Virus record (IMG/VR): IMGVR_UViG_3300022188_000023
Span: 1 to 40,473 of that record
DNA from: a virus
Length of the DNA stretch: 40,473 nucleotides
Reading direction: 5' to 3' (one strand)
Position 1 is the stretch's first letter; every line of letters starts with the position of its first letter. Below are positions 7,719-13,079 of this stretch, in pieces. The notes beneath the pieces were generated by a model. That model had not been told where the DNA came from. It searched no databases and saw only the letters and a list, made by a program, of their open reading frames with translations. The translations under genes were made by a program, and so were the position numbers.

Positions 7719-7911
7719 AGGCTTTAGAGGTAGGGCTGACCGCCCACGCGAGGCAAACAACCCAGCCGAGGACCGACCACCCTAGAAATAAGTTCACCAC
7801 GAGAATGCTATTCGCCGATCGGTGTTTGCGAAGCCTAGCGACAACCAACGGCAAGCAATACACGCAGAACGTGATGATGTAAGCTAGGATTGATGTTGAA
7901 GAGGGGATCAT
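7705..7911 (-). CDS. imm: Imm-type superinfection immunity membrane protein
   Basis: A 68-residue protein with two hydrophobic segments (about residues 8-25 and 39-58). It carries the signature of the superinfection-immunity family typified by T4 Imm: 'RLRKHRSANSILVVNLFLG' then 'WSVLGWVVCLAWAV'. T4 Imm sits in the inner membrane and blocks DNA injection by related phages. The gene runs against its surroundings, is second in a two-gene operon with an ATGA-type overlap (7908-7911) with the HTH gene, and ends inside the 3' end of the helicase gene. Many bacterial proteins of this family have other or unknown roles, so the exclusion function is inferred. Confidence 0.82.
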   Translation of the reverse strand: MIPSSTSILAYIITFCVYCLPLVVARLRKHRSANSILVVNLFLGWSVLGWVVCLAWAVSPTSKASKAF

Positions 7912-8123
7912 GAGTCACCTGTATTTGGGAAAGATGCTACCGCGTCATTTAGGCGGCGTATCGTATCCAGTTGGAGGGGGGATTTCGCATCCTTGGCGCG
8001 ATATAGGGTTGTGGGCGAACATCCTGCGCGGGCGCAAAAGTCCCGTACCTCTATGTTATTTTCACGCATAAACGTAAAAATATGAGTGATAAACGCTTTC
8101 TGATCGAAATCTAGTATGTTCAT
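7908..8123 (-). CDS. Small HTH protein, candidate regulator of the divergent promoters
   Basis: A 71-residue protein whose middle reads as a helix-turn-helix of the XRE/Cro-like sort: 'EVRDFCARAGCSPTTLYRAK' at residues ~25-45 (AGCSPTTLYR as turn and recognition helix), then 'LQLDTIRRLNDAV'. Residues 1-22 form an extra N-terminal helix. There is no room for a dimerisation or cleavage domain, so it would be a Cro-like repressor rather than a CI-like one. It is the first gene of the minus-strand operon with the imm-like gene, and its promoter overlaps that of the pentapeptide genes at a palindrome, the natural place for it to bind. DNA binding and autoregulation are inferred. Confidence 0.72.
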   Translation of the reverse strand: MNILDFDQKAFITHIFTFMRENNIEVRDFCARAGCSPTTLYRAKDAKSPLQLDTIRRLNDAVASFPNTGDS

Positions 8124-8125
8124 GC

Positions 8126-8181
8126 TTGACCTGTGTTACTGTTTAAGGTAACATGTTACCATGAAGAGCAACACAAGTCAA
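8126..8181. promoter_or_regulatory. Divergent overlapping promoters sharing a 14-bp palindromic operator
   Basis: Rightward promoter: TTGACC (8126-8131), 17-bp spacer, TAACAT (8149-8154), predicted start near 8161. Leftward promoter on the other strand: TTGACT (8181 to 8176), 17-bp spacer, TAACAT (8158 to 8153), predicted start near 8146. Both -10 boxes lie in the perfect palindrome GGTAACATGTTACC (8147-8160). A third half-site, TGTTAC, lies at 8134-8139. Two polymerases could not bind together, so the promoters should exclude each other, and a dimer on the palindrome would block both. Confidence 0.8.
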
Positions 8182-8197
8182 CAAAGGGGAATAGAAA

Positions 8198-8836
8198 ATG
8201 ATAAAACAAGAAATCAAAAGCAGGTGGAGTGATAAGGTCCAATTCACCGCTGAAATTGAATGTGACGAACAAGCCTCTTATTCCGTCAAGCAGGGACGGG
8301 CTGCTATGTGGGCTGTTAAAAATAACGCTGACCTGCGTGGTGCGGACCTGAGTGATGCTAACCTGAGTGGTGCTAACCTGAGTGAAGCTGACTTGAGTGG
8401 TGCGGACCTGTGTGATGCTGACCTGCTCGGTGCTAACTTGCGAGGGGCTGACCTGAGTGATGCTAACCTGTGTAAGGCTGACCTGAGGGATGCTGACCTG
8501 AGTGATGCTAACCTGTGTAAGGCCGACCTGAGTGATGCTAACCTGTGTAAGGCTGACCTGAGGGATGCTGACCTGAGTGATGCTAACCTGTGTAAGGCCG
8601 ACCTGAGTGGTGCTAACCTGAGTGATGCTAACCTGTGTAAGGCCGACCTGAGTGGTGCTAACCTGCGGGGTGCGGACCTGAGGGATGCTGACCTGTGTGG
8701 TGCTAGCCTGTGTGGTGCTGACCTGCTCGGGGCCGAGCTGCGTTATGCTGACCTGCGTGGCGCTGACCTGCTCGGTGCGGACCTGAGTGGTTCTTGGTTC
8801 AACAGGACACAGGGCTGGAAGATCGTGAAAGTTTAA
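8198..8836 (+). CDS. Pentapeptide-repeat protein A (212 aa)
   Basis: Residues 1-45 form a non-repeat head ('RWSDKVQFTAEIECD', 'VKQGRAAMWAVKNNADL'). Residues ~44-196 are about 30 consecutive A(D/N)LXX units, which fold as a right-handed quadrilateral beta-helix. The tail is 'SGSWFNRTQGWKIVKV'. Qnr and MfpA, built from such repeats, mimic duplex DNA and bind gyrase, but most phage members have no known role. The start codon is fixed by AAAGGGGAATAG upstream and by agreement with the paralogue 3' of it. It is the first gene from the divergent promoter. The bottom-strand open frame here is an artefact of the 15-bp codon repeat. Confidence 0.9.
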   Translation: MIKQEIKSRWSDKVQFTAEIECDEQASYSVKQGRAAMWAVKNNADLRGADLSDANLSGANLSEADLSGADLCDADLLGANLRGADLSDANLCKADLRDADLSDANLCKADLSDANLCKADLRDADLSDANLCKADLSGANLSDANLCKADLSGANLRGADLRDADLCGASLCGADLLGAELRYADLRGADLLGADLSGSWFNRTQGWKIVKV

Positions 8837-9380
8837 CAAAAGGAATAGAACCCATGGAAAAGTTTGAAGTAAAAAACAGGTGGAGTGATAAGGTCCAATT
8901 CACCGCTGAAATTGAATGTGACAAAAACACAACACTGCCTGTCAAGCAGGGACGGGCTGTTAGGTGGGCTGTTAAAAATAACGCTGACCTGCTCGGTGCG
9001 GACCTGAGTGGTGCTAACCTGCGTGATGCTGACCTGCGAGATGCTGACCTGCGTGGTGCGGACCTGAGTGATGCGGACCTGCTCGGTGCGGACCTGTGTG
9101 GTGCTGACATGAGGGGTGCGGACCTGAGGGATGCTAACCTGCGCGGTGCTGACCTGCTCGGTGCGGACCTGAGTGGTGCTAACCTGCTCGGTGCGGACCT
9201 GAGTGGTGCGGACCTGAGTGGTGCTAACCTGCTCGGTGCGGACCTGTGTGATGCTAACCTGCTCGGTGCGGACCTGAGTGGTGCTAACCTGTGTAAGGCC
9301 GACCTGAGTGGGGCTGAGCTGTATGATGCTGACCTGAGTGGGGTTATCCTGTGCGGTGCTGACCTGAGTGGTTCTTGGTT
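8330..9380 (+). repeat. 15-bp codon repeats of the pentapeptide genes
   Basis: Degenerate 15-bp units of the form GCTGACCTG plus six variable bases run through both genes, interrupted at 8788-8985 by the tail of A and head of B. Longer identical blocks recur within gene A, for example the run encoding 'SDANLCKADL', showing recent within-gene duplication. The codon choice for the invariant Leu (CTG) is almost uniform. Confidence 0.9.
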
Positions 9381-9417
9381 CAAAAGGACACAGGACTGGA
9401 AGATCGTTAAGGCTTAA
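8854..9417 (+). CDS. Pentapeptide-repeat protein B (187 aa), paralogue of A
   Basis: The head is nearly identical to that of protein A ('RWSDKVQFTAEIECD', 'KQGRAVRWAVKNNADL') and so is the tail ('SGSWFKRTQDWKIVKA'), with about 25 A(D/N)LXX units between, some five fewer than in A. This is a tandem duplication followed by gain or loss of whole repeat units. The ATG at 8854 follows AAAAGGAATAG and gives a head that aligns with A; an in-frame ATG at 8794 inside the previous gene is rejected. Unequal shaft lengths on identical ends could give two different sized DNA mimics or a hetero-oligomer; this is inference. Confidence 0.9.
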   Translation: MEKFEVKNRWSDKVQFTAEIECDKNTTLPVKQGRAVRWAVKNNADLLGADLSGANLRDADLRDADLRGADLSDADLLGADLCGADMRGADLRDANLRGADLLGADLSGANLLGADLSGADLSGANLLGADLCDANLLGADLSGANLCKADLSGAELYDADLSGVILCGADLSGSWFKRTQDWKIVKA

Positions 9418-9432
9418 CTGACGGGGAGAGCG

Positions 9433-9681
9433 ATGACACGAGGAACATTACAGGAAGGCGAACCACACCCTGCGGCAATGGATGCGTTGGGGTTTGTTAG
9501 GAGCATTCCATTTGAAAAGCAGTGCTTACTTCAAGGAGCCCTTTCCTCCTGCGCAATAGAGGGGAACCGGATGGCTGAAATATGTAGCGAAACCTTTCGT
9601 AGAGTTGTTGAAAATAAACCAGTTAGTGACAGGTACATTCTTGGGTTGGCATGGTATTTAAAAAACATTGGAGGAGAGTAG
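9433..9681 (+). CDS. Hypothetical early protein (82 aa)
   Basis: An 82-residue soluble protein that I cannot place in a family. The ATG has GGGGAGAG upstream, and the stop (TAG, 9679-9681) abuts the next ATG at 9682. Helical character is likely in residues 22-55 ('VRSIPFEKQCLLQGALSS') and at the C-terminus. Probably co-transcribed with the pentapeptide genes, 15 bp upstream. Confidence 0.65.
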   Translation: MTRGTLQEGEPHPAAMDALGFVRSIPFEKQCLLQGALSSCAIEGNRMAEICSETFRRVVENKPVSDRYILGLAWYLKNIGGE

Positions 9682-10137
9682 ATGACCGACAAAAACCAAC
9701 AACAAAAGATTGAGCTGGTTAGAGAAGCGTTCGGATGCGCTAGGGAGTTTGACCATTTTATAGCTAATAAAGCAGAAAGAGCCTTCGAGTCCCTCCTCCC
9801 TAATCTGTTGCCAGAAAGACCAGTAATACACGAGGAGCTTTTAAGCCGGTTTACTGAAATGTGTGATACGATGGAAACCATACGCGCTAAACAAGCCACC
9901 TCTGACAGGATTGTGTGGGAGGCAGATAAAATTATAGATGCCTTATCTGATTTTCGTTTTCATGCTGGAAACAATAAAATTGCAAAAATAAATAACGCTA
10001 AAGTCATCAAACTTCCTAAATGCGAAGGTGGTGAAAATGCTGTTTATGCAATGTGTTTTGAAAAACTGGCAGAAGCTATGTATGAATACCAAAAAGCCCG
10101 TGAGCACTTGGAAGGGAAAGAGGATGACAACAGATAA
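9682..10137 (+). CDS. Hypothetical helical early protein (151 aa)
   Basis: A 151-residue protein, largely alpha-helical by composition, with charged segments such as 'KIELVREAFGCAREFDHFI' and a C-terminal 'KLAEAMYEYQKAREHLEG'. It starts directly after the preceding stop with GGAGGAGAG as ribosome site. Codon use in this stretch is richer in A and T than in the replication genes, suggesting separate acquisition. Function unknown. Confidence 0.65.
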   Translation: MTDKNQQQKIELVREAFGCAREFDHFIANKAERAFESLLPNLLPERPVIHEELLSRFTEMCDTMETIRAKQATSDRIVWEADKIIDALSDFRFHAGNNKIAKINNAKVIKLPKCEGGENAVYAMCFEKLAEAMYEYQKAREHLEGKEDDNR

Positions 10138-10264
10138 GAAAGACATCTATGAAAGAGCAAAGGGGCTTTTGGGAGCTGATGTTGGCCTGATTGCTCGCGC
10201 TTTACAGTCGGCATTCGAAGACGGTGTTGAGGCAGAGCTGAAAAGACGGGAAGACCCCGTATGA
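10124..10264 (+). CDS. Small hypothetical protein (46 aa)
   Basis: The ATG at 10124 lies 14 bp inside the end of the previous gene behind GAAGGGAAAGAGG and gives 'MTTDKKDIYERAKGLLGADV' and so on to 'ELKRREDPV'. An upstream in-frame ATG at 10028 would overlap the previous gene by 110 bp and give an unnatural sequence, so it is rejected. Looks like a small two-helix protein. No family recognised. Confidence 0.55.
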   Translation: MTTDKKDIYERAKGLLGADVGLIARALQSAFEDGVEAELKRREDPV

Positions 10265-10306
10265 GGATATATATGAATTCACACTTAACCTATTGAAGGA
10301 GTAGAC

Positions 10307-10546
10307 ATGACCAACCCTAGAATATCTTACCCAAGCAACCGCATGAAGCGAGAGTTTAAACAGCTCATGAAAAAAGCAGTCTTCCGTGTGATTGACGTTG
10401 AGAAAATCACCACTAAGAAAAACGCCACACGCGAAGAAGAGTATTTGGGTATGCTGTGCGCTCGCAGCTTAGTCGGGGACGCAAAGACAAAGAAGAAGAT
10501 TAAATGGAGTGGAAAAGCAAAGGGGTTTGAAACATGCCAGCCATAA
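10307..10546 (+). CDS. Small basic hypothetical protein (79 aa)
   Basis: A 79-residue lysine- and arginine-rich protein ('MKREFKQLMKKAVFRVIDVE', 'DAKTKKKIKWSGKAKGFET'). AAGGAG at good spacing precedes the ATG. The high positive charge would allow nucleic-acid binding, but no motif supports it. It overlaps the next small gene by 13 bp. Confidence 0.6.
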   Translation: MTNPRISYPSNRMKREFKQLMKKAVFRVIDVEKITTKKNATREEEYLGMLCARSLVGDAKTKKKIKWSGKAKGFETCQP

Positions 10547-10680
10547 TTGCATTTGTTATTTTATTTTTCCTTTCAACCCTGTTCTTCGCTCGCCTCTATA
10601 TAGACGGGGGCCTAAAGAATATTCCTCCTAACCAGTCGGCGACACAGGAGAGGGTAGCCAAGGAAGAGAATGACAGATAG
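10534..10680 (+). CDS. Small membrane protein (48 aa)
   Basis: A 48-residue protein with a strongly hydrophobic N-terminus ('IIAFVILFFLSTLFFA', residues 4-19), one membrane helix or uncleaved signal anchor, then a short polar tail ending 'ERVAKEENDR'. The ATG is nested in the end of the previous gene and its stop overlaps the start of the next one, as in other compact phage cassettes. Function unknown. Confidence 0.5.
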   Translation: MPAIIAFVILFFLSTLFFARLYIDGGLKNIPPNQSATQERVAKEENDR

Positions 10681-10789
10681 GCAGTTTTACCAAATACTCC
10701 TTTACCTCCATAAGGCCACGCTAGAAACAAAACTATCGGGTATATCCTTTCGGGTTAGCCAGTTAATTTTAGAAACGGACAGGAAATAA
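10670..10789 (+). CDS. Small hypothetical protein (39 aa), last gene of the rightward cluster
   Basis: The ATG at 10670 overlaps the preceding stop and is preceded by AAGGAAGAG. It encodes 39 residues ('MTDRQFYQILLYLHKATLET' and so on). It ends at 10789, one base before the stop codon of the first convergent late gene, and no terminator separates them. Coding is supported by start context and tight packing only. Confidence 0.45.
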   Translation: MTDRQFYQILLYLHKATLETKLSGISFRVSQLILETDRK

Positions 10790-10790
10790 G

Positions 10791-11105
10791 TTATTTAGGG
10801 TAGGTGTAGTCAATTTCTATGCCTGAGGGCTTCGTTTCCGCTCCGGTGGGAGGAGATTCTTTAGGCGCTAAGGCTTTGGTCGCCCCAGAGTTTAAAAGTG
10901 ATCCAGTGGCCCCTATCGCGGCGATAGCAAGTCCTATATCGTCCGCATTTGCTTCACACACCCATTTACGGGCATCTTCTATGTAACCACTTGAAACGAG
11001 AAACCCAGCACCCGCAGCAATGCCCGTGCCTAGCCAGCCGCTAATATGGTTAGCCTTTGCGGCGTTTCGGCACTTTAGAAAGCTTATTAGAAACTTCAAG
11101 TTCAT
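10791..11105 (-). CDS. Two-pass small membrane protein, candidate holin
   Basis: A 104-residue protein with two hydrophobic, glycine- and alanine-rich segments ('GWLGTGIAAGAGFLVSSGYI', residues ~23-42, and 'DIGLAIAAIGATGSLLNSG', ~56-74) and a polar, proline-rich C-terminus. Size, two helices and a place next to the M15 peptidase gene fit a class II holin, but no holin family is matched. It is the last gene of the leftward late operon. Its start lies inside the 47-codon gene upstream, with no clear ribosome site of its own, so it may depend on translational coupling. Confidence 0.5.
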   Translation of the reverse strand: MNLKFLISFLKCRNAAKANHISGWLGTGIAAGAGFLVSSGYIEDARKWVCEANADDIGLAIAAIGATGSLLNSGATKALAPKESPPTGAETKPSGIEIDYTYPK

Positions 11106-11193
11106 GTGCTTTTTTCCACTTCCTCCGTTGCCACCAATCCCAAATCTTAGAAGTTGGCACCGTCCATCTGATGAAAAACGGTGCCAATTTCAT
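11050..11193 (-). CDS. Small basic Trp-rich protein (47 aa) in the lysis region
   Basis: A short unlisted gene: its ATG (11193-11191) shares one base with the stop of the upstream gene (TAATG), a standard coupling arrangement, and 47 codons follow to a TAA at 11052-11050. The protein is tryptophan-rich and basic ('IRWTVPTSKIWDWWQRRKW', ending 'SKVPKRRKG'). Its 3' end overlaps the candidate holin gene by 56 bp. It fills an otherwise empty gap in the operon. Possible lysis or membrane-active accessory, unproven. Confidence 0.5.
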   Translation of the reverse strand: MKLAPFFIRWTVPTSKIWDWWQRRKWKKAHELEVSNKLSKVPKRRKG

Positions 11194-11504
11194 TACTTGG
11201 CCTTCATCGTAGCCACGGCATTCTCAATAGCGCCGTTGATCGCATTAACACTTGCTTTGATACCTGCCGCTTGAAGCGCGGGAAGGATGCGGTTAAACGC
11301 CATATCTTTCTTTGCCATAGCTTTATCGCCGTTGGCATAATCTTCCTGAACCTTTAAAACCTGCGCAGCAACAATGGCAATCCCCGCCGCTCCGAGTTCT
11401 TTCGCCATAACCCTAGCGAGCGGCGTTACGAAATCCAAGATGTCCTCGCCGATATCAGCAAGCCAAGCTCCGAAATCTTTCATCATTTCCGTGAATATAC
11501 TCAT
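11193..11504 (-). CDS. Lysis-region protein, possibly holin-like (103 aa)
   Basis: A 103-residue protein with an amphipathic N-terminus ('DFGAWLADIGEDILDFV') and a moderately hydrophobic stretch 'LGAAGIAIVAAQVL', then a helical, charged region 'EDYANGDKAMAKKDMAFNR' and an alanine-rich end. The general look (membrane-leaning start, 'N..I.AA' C-terminus) recalls LLH-type phage holins, but the similarity is loose. GGAGAG precedes the ATG. It is between the M15 peptidase and the two-pass protein, so a lysis role is likely from context. Confidence 0.5.
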   Translation of the reverse strand: MSIFTEMMKDFGAWLADIGEDILDFVTPLARVMAKELGAAGIAIVAAQVLKVQEDYANGDKAMAKKDMAFNRILPALQAAGIKASVNAINGAIENAVATMKAK

Positions 11505-11528
11505 TTTTTTTCTCTCCTTTTTTAGGGG

Positions 11529-11879
11529 TTATACATAGCCACGGTAAAAATGGCTATAGTGGTTACCGTCCGGCTTGGTAAAATCACCCCCCCAGCGGTT
11601 GTCTGGATGTCTTTCTTTCCAAAAGGCCCCTAAGCATCGGTGAGCTTCCGTACCAGTACAGTACACCCCATCTTTGTGTAAATTAAGGTCAATAGCAAGT
11701 TTTAGTTTATGGGCAGAGTTTCTGTGACTGTAGCTACTCTTCTCGCCAAACTTCCCATGAACACGGGGGTCCCGAAAACAATCGCCAAGCGTAACCTCAA
11801 AACCTAGAACGTGCGCATGGATTATTAACGATGGCACCAAACGTGAAAACGTCTGTTGCTTTATTAAAAGCTCGCTCAT
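11529..11879 (-). CDS. M15-family peptidase endolysin
   Basis: A compact 116-residue zinc peptidase of the VanY/M15 type, as used by many phages to cut peptidoglycan cross-links. Metal ligands are visible: His in 'RNSAHKLKLAID' and the Asp of AIDLNL (the S-x-H-x6-D pattern), and a third His in 'GNHYSHF'. It starts with 'ELLIKQQTFSRLVPSLI', the usual helix before the catalytic core. No signal peptide or cell-wall-binding domain is present, so it needs a holin to reach the wall. GGAGGG precedes the ATG. Confidence 0.85.
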   Translation of the reverse strand: MSELLIKQQTFSRLVPSLIIHAHVLGFEVTLGDCFRDPRVHGKFGEKSSYSHRNSAHKLKLAIDLNLHKDGVYCTGTEAHRCLGAFWKERHPDNRWGGDFTKPDGNHYSHFYRGYV

Positions 11880-11987
11880 TTACCCTCCACTTTCAAAAGA
11901 GAAGTTACATACACGAACAACGATATGCCTTTCCTTCGTATCCTTCAGATTCTTTTATTAAATCCATACCTGTTTGGTTTAGGTGTC

Positions 11988-12269
11988 TCATCTACGCCTG
12001 TCCTGCCGTAGCTCTTTCCTGAATTCACCGACTCTCTTATCAATTCTTTCAAGCAACGCCATTGTGTAAGTGCTGTTGGCTTTTAACACGGCTATTTCTC
12101 GGCTATTTTTGGAAACTTCTTTGGCATTGTGTTTTGCCATATCAAGCGTTTCCTTGGCCAGTGCAGGAAGGTTTGAAAAGGAGGCTATGCCCCCCACTAA
12201 CACTGCGCCCAAAGAGAACACAAGCATGAGCGGGATTTTGTTGTCTAATTTCAAACCACTGCCCGCCAT
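11988..12269 (-). CDS. Membrane-anchored coiled-coil protein (93 aa)
   Basis: Hydrophobic residues ~12-32 ('KIPLMLVFSLGAVLVGGIAS') form one membrane helix; residues ~40-93 are a charged heptad-like helix ('KHNAKEVSKNSREIAVLKAN', 'LLERIDKRVGEFRKEL') ending in RQDRRR. This matches the shape, though not the sequence, of small phage membrane proteins in lysis cassettes such as spanin- or XhlA-like proteins. No lipobox is seen. It lies upstream of the peptidase gene in the same operon. Confidence 0.6.
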   Translation of the reverse strand: MAGSGLKLDNKIPLMLVFSLGAVLVGGIASFSNLPALAKETLDMAKHNAKEVSKNSREIAVLKANSTYTMALLERIDKRVGEFRKELRQDRRR

Positions 12270-12320
12270 AACACTTCCCCTATTTTATAGTAAAAACTCT
12301 TTCACTGCGCCTGTTGGCCC

Positions 12321-12590
12321 TTATTCTTTTGCCCAGATGCCACAAACGGCGGCACCCTCTTCCTCGGTGCAAACTTCTAGCTCCTTGTAAGCAGAAGGCA
12401 GACGTACACACGCGTAGTACATATCGGGATCGCCTTTGGCTGGCTGTGCACCCGTTGTGATGAACCCGTCTTTGTCTGTGACCTCCTCTGTTGCCACGGC
12501 TCCCTTTTTAACAGGGAGGACATTCAGGAAGAACGCCTTGAGTTCGTCTAGTGACTTTTTATCTTTCGCTTTGAAATATGTATCTTGCAT
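12321..12590 (-). CDS. Hypothetical late protein (89 aa)
   Basis: An 89-residue soluble protein ('YFKAKDKKSLDELKAFFLNV' near the N-terminus, 'MYYACVRLPSAYKELEVC' further on), behind AAAGGAAA. It lies between the fibre-type genes and the lysis genes in a slot often used for small tail or chaperone proteins. No family recognised. Confidence 0.6.
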   Translation of the reverse strand: MQDTYFKAKDKKSLDELKAFFLNVLPVKKGAVATEEVTDKDGFITTGAQPAKGDPDMYYACVRLPSAYKELEVCTEEEGAAVCGIWAKE

Positions 12591-12638
12591 TTGGTTTCCT
12601 TTACGCTGTTCCGCCGTCTGTGATTGACCAAGAGTCCC

Positions 12639-13067
12639 CTACTCTTCTGTTATCGTTGTCGAGGAGGTAATGTTAGGTGTTACTCCCGTTTCTACGGAGA
12701 TCTCAGGCGTTACCGTGCCATAATATAAAATCTTGCCTGTTCCAGTTGGATCTGTACCAATAGCCATATGGGTAATTGTATTTGTACCTCCAGTACAGGC
12801 TGGAAACACGATATCCGCAGCGGGGGACACACTGTTAGCTGTCACGGTCCAACCACTCGTTGTACGTGCGACTGCTACCCGCGAATAGCCGGTATAGTCC
12901 GCCTCGCTTGTGGTTTGGTTTCCCGCTTCATCCGGGTCCGCTGTATGTAGAGACACATAAAGATTAGTAAGAGGGGAAGAGGCCGCGTTATCAGCGTAGT
13001 TCGTAATGGCGGTCCCGTTAAATGTTAGTTTTTGTAGGTCGTTTTCGAAAGTGTTACTTTTAGACAT
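12639..13067 (-). CDS. Tail-associated beta-rich protein (142 aa)
   Basis: A beta-rich protein ('NLYVSLHTADPDEAG', then 'YTGYSRVAVARTTSGWTV', 'IVFPACTGGTNTITHMAIG'). The 'L.VSLHTADPDEAG...Y.GYSR' pattern is common in phage tail-fibre-region proteins of unknown exact role. GAAGGAG precedes the ATG, 12 bp after the big fibre gene. Probably a virion surface or fibre-tip component. Confidence 0.65.
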   Translation of the reverse strand: MSKSNTFENDLQKLTFNGTAITNYADNAASSPLTNLYVSLHTADPDEAGNQTTSEADYTGYSRVAVARTTSGWTVTANSVSPAADIVFPACTGGTNTITHMAIGTDPTGTGKILYYGTVTPEISVETGVTPNITSSTTITEE

Positions 13068-13079
13068 AGTTTTCTCCTT

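Noticed and set aside
8156-8839. Long minus-strand open frame encoding TQVS-type repeats
   Set aside because: It is the complement of the pentapeptide codon repeat; the plus strand has the family head, tail, ribosome site and a paralogue.
8799-9383. Minus-strand open frame rich in Ser, Ala, Pro and Arg
   Set aside because: Same repeat artefact opposite pentapeptide gene B; no ribosome site.
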